Part shown: piece after piece, positions 12,639 to 24,479 of the stretch | How the letters are laid out: each line of letters opens with the position of its first letter | Numbering within the stretch: the first letter of the stretch is position 1 | Assembly: GCA_014529385.2 (NCBI GenBank) | Contig: CM043968.1 | Location: 2,922,001-2,986,000, forward strand | Direction: 5' to 3' | Origin: Adiantum capillus-veneris | Taxonomy: Eukaryota; Streptophyta; Polypodiopsida; Polypodiales; Pteridaceae | DNA length: 64,000 bases | Program-made: the position numbers and the translations under genes | The notes under the pieces: model-generated | Told to the model about the DNA's origin: nothing | Databases searched by the model: none | Seen by the model: the letters and a program-made list of their open reading frames with translations, nothing else

Positions 12639-12918
12639 CACAGAATACGATTCTCACAGACACTTCATCAAACTGAACAAAGGGTCCTTTCATTAAGGTC
12701 AAAATTTGGTAAATATACCTTCCAAATACAATACCTCATGTTCCAAAGTAAAATCCTACTCAGTTTAATGGCAAAAATAATATACAAAATTGGAAACTTC
12801 TGCAAGCCCCGAGTATTTACAAATGAAATTAAAGTTTTTCTTAATCAGAGAATGACTACATAGGATTCCTTTCTTTTTGCATTCCGCCATTCATGTAGCC
12901 ACCAGTCTTCAGTTAACA
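12007..12918 (-). repeat. Giant gypsy 3' LTR
   Basis: 912 bp, colinear with 30445-31378. Relative to that copy it lacks about 17 bp near 12075, differs around 12440-12470, and carries an expanded CT repeat. Ends with CTTCAGTTAACA at 12918. Confidence 0.93.
12597..12635. repeat. (CT)n expansion inside the LTR
   Basis: 39 bp of pure CT. The equivalent place in the other LTR (31069-31087) has only a short interrupted CT tract, so the expansion postdates insertion. Confidence 0.9.
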
Positions 12919-12930
12919 CTCTCCCCCTCC
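12919..12930 (-). other. Giant gypsy polypurine tract
   Basis: Minus strand reads GGAGGGGGAGAG, immediately inside the 3' LTR. Confidence 0.85.
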
Positions 12931-12993
12931 TAGTTCATGTTGTCCCCGACATGACAGTAGAGCTGCTGCTTCAGTGGAGGCTGTCGTGCATCT

Positions 12994-15900
12994 TCAAGAC
13001 AGAAAATCATACCGTGCATGCTGGGCCAGTAATGTAGGCCCGAATATATCTGTGTCGATGGTGAAGAAGCCGGTGTAGAAGGCTTCTTCAAAGGCCTGGA
13101 GGTGGTATGAGGGCAAGAACATTATTCTTTGGTAGAGGGCATGTATCACCTCATGGCAAGGTTGAGCAGACAGTTCATAAGCACATCTATAAGTATCTTG
13201 GAAGAAGAATATGTTGTCTGTGGCTTGTCCAGGTTTGAAGACCTCGAAGACTGCCAGAAGTGTTTTACATATCTTCCTGAGCATAATGCAAGAGAGGTCA
13301 GGCGAGCCTGTGAACAGTTAAATGGAGCCCATTAGGGTTTTCACCATGTATTGCTCGCTCATTCTCTCGTCTGCCTTCAAGCCTGGTAGCTTCGGGTAGT
13401 TGAGCATGTGGGGTGGCTTATCTTTAGCAATTCATGCTCCTTCCATGTCCGCATCCTTGGTAGAGGGAAAAAGCTGAGGTCGTCTCTGATCATTTTAGGC
13501 GCCTCTACCAAATGTACTAAATACTGTGGGTATTTAGTGAGCCATGCCTTCCTCCATCTTGGTTGAGAGTCTACAATGAGTATAACCCCTTGTGGTTTGG
13601 TGACATCTTCATTGTACAGTGGCACTATGGGCTCCTCTTTCATCCTTTTGTTGATTGTAGCAGCCTCATATTTTAGAAGAGGATAGGGGAGAGAGGGTTG
13701 TAGCCATTCACGTCGAACGGCATTTGTATCTAATTTATGAATGGTCATTGACTTCCATATCCTCTGCTCCCAGTGCATTGCTTCCTTGCGGTGTCCTTTA
13801 TGGCTGCTTCTATTGCTTTTTGTAGATTGTCTTCTTCTTTTTGTGTGAGATCCTGGGGTTTTGGTAATGATCCCTCAGGAATGTCCTCTTGTATTGTTGT
13901 GTCCACCGGATCTGACACACTCTCTATATCAATTCCTTCCATAGCGGCCGGCCCATGACTTGGTTGATGTTCTTCACTTGTTTGGCTTTGAAGTTCGTCC
14001 AGCTGCTTCTGTAAATTGTCTTTTGCTATCTGAGCTTGTTATGTCACGGATACTAATAGGTCATTGAGTTCTACATTGACTCTATTAGCTTCTTCTAGCT
14101 TCTGTTTTACCTCATGCTTCTCTGTCTGTAGCGTCTCTGTATTATCTTCTAGTCTTTTCTGAAGCTTCATCAATTCTTCTTTCAATGATTTGTTCTCATC
14201 TTCCAATCTGCTTTGTATCACCATTGATCCCTATGCCAGCATCACTCTCTGCCTCTTTTCAAGCTTCAGCTCTTTTTGAAGTTCTATCATCTGTTCTTCA
14301 AACGCATCTCTATCTTGGCTAGTGCTAGTTGCAGCTGCAGCCCTTGCTCTGCCTGGAGATGCTCTCAACCTATGAATTGTTTTCTCTTTTACCCTGATTT
14401 GATCCTTGAGTTCAATTACCTCATCTTGGCTAGCTTCATATGATATTTCAGCCTTGTCCTTAGCCTCTTTCAAGCTCTCCACCTGTTTTGACTCTTCTGT
14501 CAACTGTAGGGTTAGCTCATCCCTTTCCTTCTCGGCTTCAGAAAGAGCATTGCTGACTTTTTGATATTCTTCTTCAGAGTTTAGCAGCTTCGAATTGATT
14601 TCTCGGCTTTGATTTTCTAACTCTTGATATTTTTGCAGTGCTGCTTCTAATTTAGCTTGCATCTGTGCTTGGCCATGCATTTGGTCCTGGTTTTGCTTCT
14701 GAAGTGTTTTCACTTCAACTTTCACCTTTTCTTCACTCAACCTTAGCCCTTCATACTCCATTTCTTTGGCCATTCATCTGGCTTTCAATCCTTGCAGTCT
14801 CTGTATCACTTCTTCCCAGTCTTCCGCTTGTGGTTGCAAATCCATGGTATCCCGCATTCTCCTTTAACTCCACCAAACTAGAGCTCAGTGTGTATTCTTC
14901 TGGTTTAGGGGTTGATAATTGAAAAGCCGTATGAGCTGCTTCCTCTCGGGTGTATCCAACATCTAGCAGATCCAAGAATATTCCATAATTTCTTGCCTCC
15001 GGATCTTGCTTCTTAGGCTTTGGTTCAAATTCGGCCTTCTCGTCTTTCTCTTTGTTCTCCTCTTCCTTGGAGTCTTGTTGCTTCTTAGATTTATTCAACT
15101 CCTCAGTTTGTCGAGGTTGAGGAGGACTAGGAGGAGGTGATGATGGTGGAGGACTTGACTCGTGGCTTCATGGTGGTATTGATAGCTTCTTTTTAAAATC
15201 TCTATCAGCTTTTGTTTTCCTTTCTCTCTCTTCACCTTCTTGCTCTTCTAGCAGCTTCCACCTCACATCATCAACCTCTTCTTTGGTAAAAGGTATGGCT
15301 GGAATGTTCTCAGCCGCCACATCTAGGATCTCAAAATTCTTTATGTAATCTTCGAAGCGATCCCTATTCGTCCTTCGAGAAGATCCAGACATGGCCTCAA
15401 GTGAGGGCTTCCATAATTTTCTTAGATCTCCTTTAAGCATCCGTTGGGCTCTGAAACTCTCCATCAACCTCTCTAGCCGAGTAGCCTTCTGGGATTTGGT
15501 CTCTTTTGATGGTATCTGAGCTCTCTTTCCTTTCTTTGGCTGCGTTGGATCTTCTTCTACGTCTGGTGGTTACCCTGGGAGCTATAGGTTGCTCCTCTTC
15601 CTTGTCCTTTGTCAGCTTCAACCACTCATTCTGTGATGGAGGAAGAGGCCACTGGCCTTTAGCCTGTAGAGCTTCATATATCACCTTTGTGAGCATCTCC
15701 CGTGCTGCAATATATGTAGGGTTCTGTATTCCCATCCTCACAATGTTGTACTGCAGGTATTCCGCATAATCTATCTCTCCTGGGCTGCTTGTCTTTATTG
15801 CCCATGTGAATGTTGTTCCAATTGCTGCAGGTGGCACAATGTACTTTTGAGGCCTCTTGGTGCAAATATGGAAATATTGGTTGTAAAGTTGGCACATGGT

Positions 15901-16440
15901 TGCCACCATTGGATCTGTAATATCCTCGAAGGTGTAATTATTTTTAGTTTCTTTGTATACCTTCACCTCTTCTCGCCTCTTGTTGACACTATCTCTTGCA
16001 TTAGAGAGGTTTAAGGCATTTGCGACCACCTTTGGCGTGATGACAATCACTCTGTTATTTCCTTGCAGATCTGTCACCTTGGCTATGCCATTTTCCTTGA
16101 TTGTGGTGATGAATTTCTAGACTCTCTGAATGTCAATTCTTGCTGGCAAAGCCTTAAAATAATTGTGTAAGTCCAGATTTTCCAAGATAGATACTATTTT
16201 TGGCTTTCTCGTGAACTCACTGAGTTCCTGTGGTATCATTGGCAACTCTATGGCATTGCCTTCTGGGTCCTTGAACAGGCCTTGGTATATCCTGAGGTCG
16301 TTTGCTTCCAGTAAGTTGCTTTGTAGCTAAGTGGTAGTGGGCTTTATGGTTCCTGCTGGTATTATAAATGGCTCCACCTCATCCAGGTAATCCTTGTTGG
16401 TCATTCTTTTCTTCTTTGCTGGCGACTTAGCGGCTGCCAT
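12994..16440 (-). pseudogene. Accessory ORF of the giant gypsy: coiled-coil protein of unknown function (broken)
   Basis: A coding region of about 1150 codons lies between pol and the 3' LTR. It starts at the ATG at 16440 (MAAAKSPAKKKRM). Segments in order: a lysine-rich start, a folded-looking domain (16077-15550, with VITPKVVANALNL and AREMLTKVIYEALQAKGQWP), an arginine-rich patch RRRRRS, an acidic/lysine-rich linker (15098-15010), and a long coiled coil (14773-14039) with heptad-like E/K/L/Q content. The C-terminal part (13778-12994) contains ICKTLLAVFEVFKPG. Stops near 16330 and 16119 and several frame changes break it. The position matches env-like or accessory ORFs of some plant gypsy elements, but I see no signal peptide or clear membrane segment. 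I do not recognise the family. A spliced structure is also possible. Confidence 0.65.
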
Positions 16441-19400
16441 GGATCCTGTTGCACTCAGTAGTCCAAAATTAGTGTTCTTTACAGATTAGCTGATAAACTG
16501 AGTTTTAACTATCCAATTGACTTGAAAATTGAAACATGAGCTCAAGAGGGACTAGGGATGTCCTGCAAATGAAAACAGTAGGAATTGTGCTTCAAAATAA
16601 GCCTGAATACATCCTACGCGTAGGATGTCTTTTTCCTTAGAATGACTTGAAACTTGTCATGATGATAGCCTATGACCTGTGCATCACAACTATGTGCTTG
16701 GATTTTGATTTAGACACCAAAAAGTGAAATTTTGGACTATTTTAGGCTTTTGGTGCACAAAAGAGTAGGATTTCCTGTAATGATGAGCAAATGTTATCCA
16801 AATGACTTGAAAATTGGTATGTAGGCTTCTTGTAGCATGTTGATCCCATTTATGATGTCAAACTTTGCTCAGCAGGTCAATACGACTTTGGAGACATACT
16901 ATGCGTAGGATGTCTTTTTGCTCAGAATTGCATGAAACTTGTCAGTATGATAGGGCATAGCCTGTGGATCATCACCATGGTCTTAGATTTGAATTTGGAT
17001 AATTTTTTAGGGTAGGAAGACCACTTCTAGCGTTTGGGAATCTAAAAAGTCCATCTATGGAGATATGAGGCCAAAAAGTGATTTGATTGGCTGGAAACTT
17101 GGTGGGTGGGCTTGTATGAATGTGGTAAAGATGTATGAAGATCAAAAAATCCATCTGGAGGCCATTCCAAGCTTAGAGACATACTACGTGTAGGATTTCT
17201 TTTTCATGATTTTGAAGATGTGGCCTCACAGTTAGCTTTGACATGGTGGGAAGAGTGTGTGGTTCAAGTTTCACTTGATTTGAATCATTTTTGATAGGTC
17301 TATGGCCATTTCTCACCTCTATGCTCTGACTTTGTGTTTTTGATGCATAAGAGGTCAAACTTGGTCCAAATGGAGTGAAACTTGAGGGATTAGATGTAAT
17401 TGACATGTAGAGGCTGTGTGTATGGCTGAATGATGAGTTGGGTGCCCAAAAGTGGCCTTGAGACATCCTACCATAGGATGTCTCCTGTGCATTTTTTTGG
17501 AATAAGTCCTAATACCATGTGCATATGACCTCCTTAAGTCCCTTTGTGATTTATTTCAATTAAAAAAATCAAATGGTTAGTTAGGAACTCCCTTCTTGGC
17601 TCTCGGAGCCTCAGAGGTAATTTCTGACTCTTGGAGCGCTTTTCCGTGATGAGATTTCTAGATGATGACCAGCATAGCTTCATAAACCCTTGGGGAACCT
17701 CACCATGTGATTCTTGTTGGCTTTGGCTTCACTTGAGCTTTGTTGGTGTCGCTCTGGAAGCACCCATGATTGTGTTTCCATGCCTCCGATGATTTGTAGT
17801 GGTCTACCACCATAGGACTTGGTTGTTGAAGGCCTTGCTAAGCCGCTCGTGAAGTTTGGTGGCAAACGGACGTCCCGCTTGGCCGTGAGAGCCAAGTGAC
17901 GCTTTGCATTTCTGATGCCATTTCTGAAGCTTAGGACTACTTTGGGTCGCCTTTTGGCCATGTGGCCCATGTAGCCTTCTAGAGCTCGTCGAGAAGCTCC
18001 TACCCATGAGTTTTGGTATCATTCGGGTCACTTTTGCCGGATTTCCCTCTTTGTGGCCTCTTGCAGGGCTTGAGATGTTAGGTTTTTTTCCATTGCATTC
18101 TTGCCTCCATTGGGCATCCAAGATTGGTCTCCTAGGCTAGGGTAAACCTCCTATGAAGTCTTGTTGGTATCGGGTTAGCCGTTAGGTGGTTACCTATGCT
18201 CACAGGTCTCTACCCTGCAAACCCCGTTGGATTTCTATGCTAGTCTTGGTGACAAAACATCACATATACATGAAGAGCATAAGGTGCTGAGCCTACCTCT
18301 CATATCTGGTGGCCGTCGGATGACTGTGCGCGGCGTATCAGTTGTTGGAAGTCATGCGCGCTCTAGGTGGGTAGAGCTCTCTCTCACAAGTGAATAGGGT
18401 AAAGGAGCTAGTTGTAACACATGTGCCTTTTAAAAGTCATGCACGTCCCAATTTAGAGACAAAAATTCCGAATATGCTAGGAATCTTGCTTATGTGTCAA
18501 CTTGTGATTTGCTGAAAACTGTCCCACTACTAGGCCTTGGGTGTTTCTAACCCCTAAAAGACCTCAAAATTTAAACTTTCTCAAATTGACTGCCCAAATT
18601 AAATTAAAAAAATATCAATCTTTCGTATTACCTAATCCGCCTTTGCATGAGGAATCTCATGCAAATTTCAAAATTCAAATCTGACCAAATTTGCAAAATC
18701 CCACCCAAAATTACACTTTTTTCTTGAGTGTCTCTAAACTGGCTCCTTTACCCTAGTAGAAATGAGCTCTAAGTGGAGTGAAAAACTCTTATAATGGGGG
18801 TCTCAGAACCACTTTTCATGAAATTTGACATGTGCTCCTAACTTTTCGTGAAACGCGGTTTAGACTCGAAAAGTTCCCCATTTGGACTCCGTTTGCCCAG
18901 TTTCTGAGAATTTTGACGAGTCGGTCAAAATCTGGCCACAACATGCCTCTTGCTTCATGCTCATAATTGCATCCCCACTGTACCCTGGGTTGTCTTATAG
19001 TCACTGATCATCCCCATCTTTTTTGTTTTTCATTACGTTCGCATTTCACCTGCTTTTTGTGTTTTTGAAGTTTTTCTGCCAATAATTAGTAAAATTAAAA
19101 GAAAAATAGCAAAATCAACCTGAAAAAACCCAAAACTTGAAATAAATCAAAAACTTCACCCCGACACACTATGTACACTCACATGTAATTTTTATGGCCG
19201 GATTTCTCCATTTTACCAATATTTGGCCCAAAAAATGGTGATTTTTACATATATACACACACTTATAGGCCTCAATTTGGCATTGTATAAGGGCATATGT
19301 ACTTAGGTTAGTCCAAAAAATTTCACAATCAAACGTAAACCCCTAAAAAATAGTCAAAACATGCCCTTTTTGTTGCTTTTTACGATCATCGGGTTCGCAT

Positions 19401-19587
19401 TGAGAATGCCTCCCCCCCTCCTAATCAGAGTCCTCCCGGACGACAAGGTATTGCCTCGGTGTATGTGCAGTGCATGGGTTAAAAATCATGCTAATGCGCG
19501 GACTTGTAACGTGGCCCTACCTAATGCATACTCAGTCAATGCATGGTAAAATTAATGCGGTGCGAGAGGAGGGTATAAGCAAGATGC
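16441..19587. other. Non-coding block of the giant gypsy between pol and the accessory ORF
   Basis: About 3.1 kb without a convincing gene. It holds the palindrome-bearing tandem array at 16609-17483. The minus-strand open stretches at 18121-17680 match nothing I know. Open ends at 17.6-19.5 kb could conceal a further nested insertion, but I could not bound one. Confidence 0.5.
16609..17483. repeat. Tandem ~284-bp repeats carrying a palindrome (array 1)
   Basis: A palindrome with half-site ACATCCTACG followed by its reverse complement occurs at 16609-16628 (perfect, 20 bp). Degenerate copies are at 16892-16915, 17177-17200 and 17461-17483, giving spacings of 283, 285 and 284 bp. Sequence following each palindrome is also alike (GTCTTTTT, then AAACTTGTCA.GATGATAG.C.TA..CTGTG in the first two). 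The units are diverged tandem repeats rather than isolated palindromes. Confidence 0.85.
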
Positions 19588-20953
19588 CTATTGGCATTCG
19601 ACATTGAGGTTTCCTGTTTGTTCTTGGTTTGGTTGGAAGATTTTCTTTGCAATTAAAAGTTGTAAGTCTGCCGCTCGTTGTTTAATTGTCTTCTTTGCGA
19701 AGGTGGCCTGGTTTGCCGCTACTGTAGATATGGCCGGTATGGTCTCTTTGGATGGAAGTGTCGTGTCCGATGTGGCCATAATATTTTTCTCTTTTACTTT
19801 CCATTTGTAGCTTTGTTTTGGAGGCATTTGTAGGTTTATGGACTCGTTTTTGGTTGTTATTGCTGTTCTTTTGATCGGCACCCACACAGATCGATGTGCC
19901 GAAGTCGGATTTAGTGTTTGTCTGGCTGCTATTTTTGCTTGTACTGAAGGGAGTTCCTGTAGCATCACTTTGATGATCCAAATGCGTGTCTCATGTAGTT
20001 GGCGATTGAGCATGTCTTTCGGTATCCACAACTATTTTATGACTCTATTCGGTGTCTGTTTAACATTGTTCTCCGGAGGTCGTCTGCTATGCACTATGTT
20101 TTGTAGGCTCATTCACTTCTATCTTTCCGTACCCATACCTGTTGTTTGCTTATTGCTGACGTTGATTTATTCCTTGTCGCCTGTGGTATCTTCGTTTTTG
20201 ATTGAAAATGGTGGGCAGTTTCCTGTTTATCCTTGTAGGTATCTTTTGCTGATTGAGTGGTACCCATCTTTTTTTCTCTTTATCAAGTGATTGTGGCACC
20301 ATTATTGGGTTCTTCCGGATTGTCTGAGCAAAGGCTACCACATGATGTTCCTGTTCTTGTTGAATTTTGACCGTATTTGAACTCCAATCTATCTGCACAT
20401 TATACTCTTTCTGCAATGGTTGTCACAACAACATTGGATGTAGTGTGCTCGCATCCTCAACCACATAAAACTTGTGGGGATAAACATATTGATGTATTTT
20501 TACATGCAATATCGTCCAGCCCAACGTGTTTAATGAATGTGATGTACTGCTTTCCATCGCTTTTTGAGTAGGATGGAGTTGTTCTTCAAGCTTGAGCTTA
20601 TTATATAATTTGCAAGAAATCAGATTTGCTTGAGCTCCTAAATCAAGCAATGCTATCGATTCAACTTGATTGCTACTAACTTTGACTGCAATTATTGGAT
20701 CCACTATGTCTTCATTAAAATTTGTTAATCGAATAGCATTTATTTGCAACGGGGATCCAATTTGTTGTTGTTGTTGTAGAAGCCTTCTTTTTGCAATGCG
20801 TTCTTTTGCTTCTGCTTGTGCTCCTTTTCGTACCCTCTGTTTCTCCTTCGTCCGTTGTTTTTCATGATGGATTTGTTGAAGTATATCCTGTGTTAGTGGC
20901 ACATGATACAATTTTAAAGCCACACCCACTAATCCAATTTGGCATTGCTTCAC
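19588..20953 (-). pseudogene. C-terminal pol extension with a second retropepsin-like domain
   Basis: This frame picks up the end of integrase (LKLYHVPLTQDILQQIHH) and then runs into a basic, glutamine-rich linker (KEKQRVRKGAQAEAKERIAK, then LLQQQQQ). An aspartic-protease-like domain follows: ALLDLGAQANLIS at 20650-20610, a second hydrophobic strand pair LGWTILHVKIHQYVYPHKFYV, and a final strand ending in QP. This is the retropepsin pattern LLDSGA-ANLIS ... F-V-----MLLG-PW, but the active-site Ser is Leu (TTA; one base from TCA) and the LGQPW glycine codon is TGA at about 20420. After about 20150 the frame shifts into a lysine-rich tail (20031-19588) of unknown role. A bona fide protease already lies upstream of RT, so this is an extra copy of the fold, likely inactive as it stands. 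Confidence 0.7.
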
Positions 20954-22502
20954 CTTCCAATGTCACAAGTTTGATAGCTCCGCTTTGTGATAAGTCACTA
21001 ATCACAAAGGGTCCCATCCCTCGCTTTTTAAGTTTTTTGGCATGTTGCTTCAAAGTGTAAACAAGTACATAATCACCTGTTTTAAAATCTTTCGTGTGCA
21101 CATGCTTGTCAAAAAACTCCTTTTGTCTTCTTTTCTGAGCATATATCGAAGCTACATCTCTCAGTCGAAGTTCATCTAATTTTTCAAGATCATCTATTCT
21201 TGAAGAGAGTTCATGGCCTGTCCATTCTAAGCGTTTTGCCACTCGTAGAGTTGGAATTAAAAACTCTATGGGTAATATAGCGTTTAGACCAAACACCATG
21301 TTGTATAGCGTTGTTCCAATCGATGTTTTATAAGCTACCTTGTATGCCCATAGTGTTGAGTGTAATTGTTGATCCCAGTCTGTTCTTGATTTTGATACAA
21401 TTTTAGTCAAAACAGTGCATAGGATTTTATTTGTGGCCTCGGCTTGTCCATTTGCTTGTGGATGATATGGAGCAAATTTTTTATGTATGACCATGAGTTC
21501 TTCTAGTAGGTTTTCAATGACTTCATTGAGAAAATGTGTGCCTCGATCACTAACAATTTCTATTGGTAATCCGTACCGTTCAAAGACATTCTCATACAAA
21601 AATTGTGCAGTGGTCCTTGCGTGTGCTTTTTGTGTTGCTTTGGCTTCAGCCCATTTTGTGAGATACTCCGTAGCCACAATGATATATTGGGTATGGGTGC
21701 GATATGCAGGGAGTGAAATAGGCCCCACAAAATCAATTCTCCATTTTGCAAATGCTCGTGCTCCCATCATTTTCCGTAGTGGCATCTCATCTCTTTTTAT
21801 TTGCACTTTAGTGCGCTGACATGCGTCACAACGCTTTACAAATTCTTCAGCATCCATGTGCAATGTAAGCCACCATATCCATGCAGTTAAGACAATTTTT
21901 GCCGTCTTATCACCTGAAAAATGGCCTCCACTTATTTCTTCATGCACGTATTCTAGAATCAACAGGTATTCACTTTCACTTGCACAGATTCTAAGTTGAT
22001 TGTCCTTTTCTCACTTGTAGAGTTGATTTTCAATTAAATTAAAGTCTCGAGCTTCCAACTATATAGCCCTTTGTCGCGCTTTTGTTATGCTTTCTGGAAA
22101 TGTTCTTGTTGTTAAGAAATCAATGATATATTGACTCCATGCAGGTGCAATGGTTACCTGAAACAATGTTGCGTGATCCACCGGTCGTTTGACACTACAT
22201 ATAGTACAATTGTTAACATAAGCATGTGTGTCATCATACATAGTTGGCCAATATACTCCTAAGTGTTTCAATCTTTGGTGTGTTTTCATTGTTGAACAAT
22301 GAAATGCACAGGCTTGGATATGTGCTTTCTCAAGATAACGCTCGAATTCCTCTGGATTTATACATAATCGTAGGAGTTGGTCTGAGCCTAGATGGTACAG
22401 TCTCCTGCAATCAACTAAAAGTTTTTTGTTTATCAAAATGTTTGTTGTTTGGATCCCTCTTCCTTTTATCAAATCTACCTCCAAAGGAAAGAATGCTAAC
22501 AA
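20862..22502 (-). pseudogene. Giant gypsy integrase with two zinc-binding modules (broken)
   Basis: Inserts element DNA into the host genome. Two successive HHCC-type modules are visible. The first (about 22340-22190) has HIQACAFHCSTMKTHQRLKH followed by CTIC. The second (21945-21825) has HEEISGGHFS followed by CDAC. The catalytic core follows with all three acidic residues: WRIDFVGPIS (D), IVSDRGTHFLNE (D) and HPQANGQAEATNKIL (E). The C-terminal part contains YVLVYTLKQH and MGPFVISDLSQSGAIKLVTL. Two in-frame stops (about 22060-22010) separate the modules. The frame shifts by +1 near 20905, in the motif GGCTTTAAAATTG, and the remainder continues in 20953-20423. Most gypsy integrases have one HHCC module. 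Confidence 0.88.
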
Positions 22503-23945
22503 TTTCCTGAGACCATTTGGGTATCATTTCAATATTGAAAAGATATGCATCAGGTATGTCATCATCTACTCCTTCAGGAGCTTCCCCGTTTTGTAGTCTT
22601 GAAAGATGATCCGCTCGTAGATGAGTTTTACCTTTTTTTACTACCACTATGAAGTCAAACTCTAGCAATATAATAAACCAACGTACAATTCTCCCAGTAC
22701 TGCATGGTTTATTTACTAGATACAGAAGACCTTGATGATCTGTGAAGAACACATATTTGTTTGCAAGCAGATAATGCCGAAATTTCTTTACAACATATAT
22801 TATTCCTAATCCCTCTCTTCAATGGTGGTGTAGTTGTTTTTTGCATTATTTAGCTGTCGGCTCGCATAACAAACCGGGAAATCCATTGTTCCGTCTCCAA
22901 GTTGAGCCAGAATACTCCCAATCGCATATGCAGAGGTATCAATGTGAACATGAAATATTTTCTCCCAATCTGGTGCTTTAAGTACAGGTGCTGATACAAG
23001 GTTTTCCTTAAGCTTTTTGAATGAAGTTTCACACTCCTCAGTCTAGTCAAAACTGACTAATAAGCGATATAGTGGTTGTGCGATGACCGCATACATATAT
23101 ATGAATCTTTGATAATACCCACAGTGTCCCCTAAAAGATTGTACTTGTTTGGCATTAGTAGGCCTAGGTAAGTCTGCTATGACTTTAATTTTGTCTAGAT
23201 AGTGGTTATGCCATTTCTTGAGACAATATGTCCTAAGATGTGGCCTTGCCTTACCATAAAAATACACTTTTTCGGGTTGAGACAAATTCGATAGGTTCTA
23301 CACTTCTCAAATACCTTTTGTAAATGGTCAATGTGTTCTTCCCGAACAAGAGAGTGGACATAGAGATCATCCATATATATTTCTAAGAATATTCTTAGGT
23401 ATTCTTTGAACGCGTGAGTCATTAACCTTTGGAAGGTGGCGGGGGCATTGGTTAAGCCAAAAGGCATAACTCTATATGCATATATTCCCCATTCCGTGGC
23501 AAATGCTATTTTGTGTTGATCCTCTATTGCTATTGCCAATTGGTTCTACCCCGAAAACCCATCCAGAAATGAATAGGTCCGTTTTCCCGCTACCCTCTCA
23601 AGTACATGTTCTGTGATTGGCAAGGGATAATTATCCCTTATTGTTGCTGCGTTTACCTTTTTGAGGTTCACACACACATGCAACTTTCCGTTCTTTTTGG
23701 GGACAACCACAATGGGTGACACCCAATCTGTATGCTCGATTTCATAGATGAATTCGGCATCCATCAGCTTGTCAATCTCTTCTTTGATTCATTTAGCGAA
23801 TGTGTCATTATATGTGTAAGGATGCTATTTGCTTGGTTTGGCATATGATTTTAACAGAATTGTATGTCGGCATATCGATGGATCAACTCCCTTGAGGTCT
23901 TTGTAAGACCATGCAAACACATCTTTATACTTTTGGAGAAGCTGT
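22411..23945 (-). pseudogene. Giant gypsy reverse transcriptase and RNase H (broken)
   Basis: RT copies the element RNA and RNase H removes the template strand. RT motifs on the minus strand: DWVSPIVVVPKKNGKLHVCVN (23730-23665), [45 protein letters not shown] and the catalytic YMDD at 23366-23377. RNase H motifs: FHVHIDTSAYAIGSILAQ near 22940 and VFFTDHQGLLYLVN at 22755-22715, then the tether ending LRADHLSRLQNGE. Frame breaks occur at about 23780 (TGA), 23540, 23200 and 22810. YMDD is intact although the frame is not. Confidence 0.9.
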
Positions 23946-24143
23946 GTTAGCATTTCTTCTTCCTCATGACCTAAATCAATTGCTATATAGACAGGCTGAG
24001 GCTCTTCGCCTGGCGTAGCAAGGTCAATTCATTTTGCATTTTTCGGCCCATCGTAAGATTCCTGGTTTATTCTTTCCCTTATTGATGGTGTCATTATGAT
24101 TTTTCTGTCTTGGATGGTGATTTTTGATAGTGGGCCGGTGCAT

Positions 24144-24458
24144 TCATGTTTTCTTTTTCTGAATCCTCCTTATCGTCACTTCTACCTCAATAGTCCATAC
24201 CTCTCGTATCGTCCCTTTAAATTCTTGGTATTTCTTTTTACTCTCCATTTTGGTCCACTCTAGATCTTTGGTCTTTTCTTGTTTTAATTGTTGATATTTT
24301 CTTGATTTTGTTTCCGTTTTAATTTTCCGTGCTTGTTTTATTTCCTCATGTGTCCTTTCTCTTCGAACTCTTGAGAATCTCCGTGATATTTTGTCTTTTA
24401 CACAATCCTCTGCCTTGACTAGCATTAGATAGTGAGTTTTATCTTTTATCCTGGGCAT
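24144..24458 (-). other. Charged open stretch between protease and RT
   Basis: About 104 codons, very rich in K, E and R (for example KIKTETKSRKYQQLKQEKTK). It probably forms a linker in the gag-pol polyprotein. No domain recognised. Confidence 0.4.
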
Positions 24459-24479
24459 CAGGTTTTCTCTAGTCTTGTT

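Noticed and set aside
16609-17483. Regularly spaced palindromic repeats considered as CRISPR-like
   Set aside because: Spacing of ~284 bp with similar, not unique, intervening sequence; eukaryotic retroelement context; no cas genes.
17680-18121. Minus-strand frames of 96-105 codons in the giant element's non-coding block
   Set aside because: Overlapping in two frames, no family resemblance, no conservation evidence; treated as chance.
19838-20290. 150-codon plus-strand frame with hydrophobic stretches
   Set aside because: Antisense to the pol C-terminal extension; hydrophobicity comes from the complement of charged K/Q/E codons.
20900-20920. Possible programmed frameshift at GGCTTTAAAATTG in integrase
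   Set aside because: The change is +1 and the string does not fit an X-XXY-YYZ slippery site; many other random frameshifts surround it.
21487-21819. 110-codon plus-strand frame
   Set aside because: Antisense shadow of the integrase core, which carries clear catalytic motifs.
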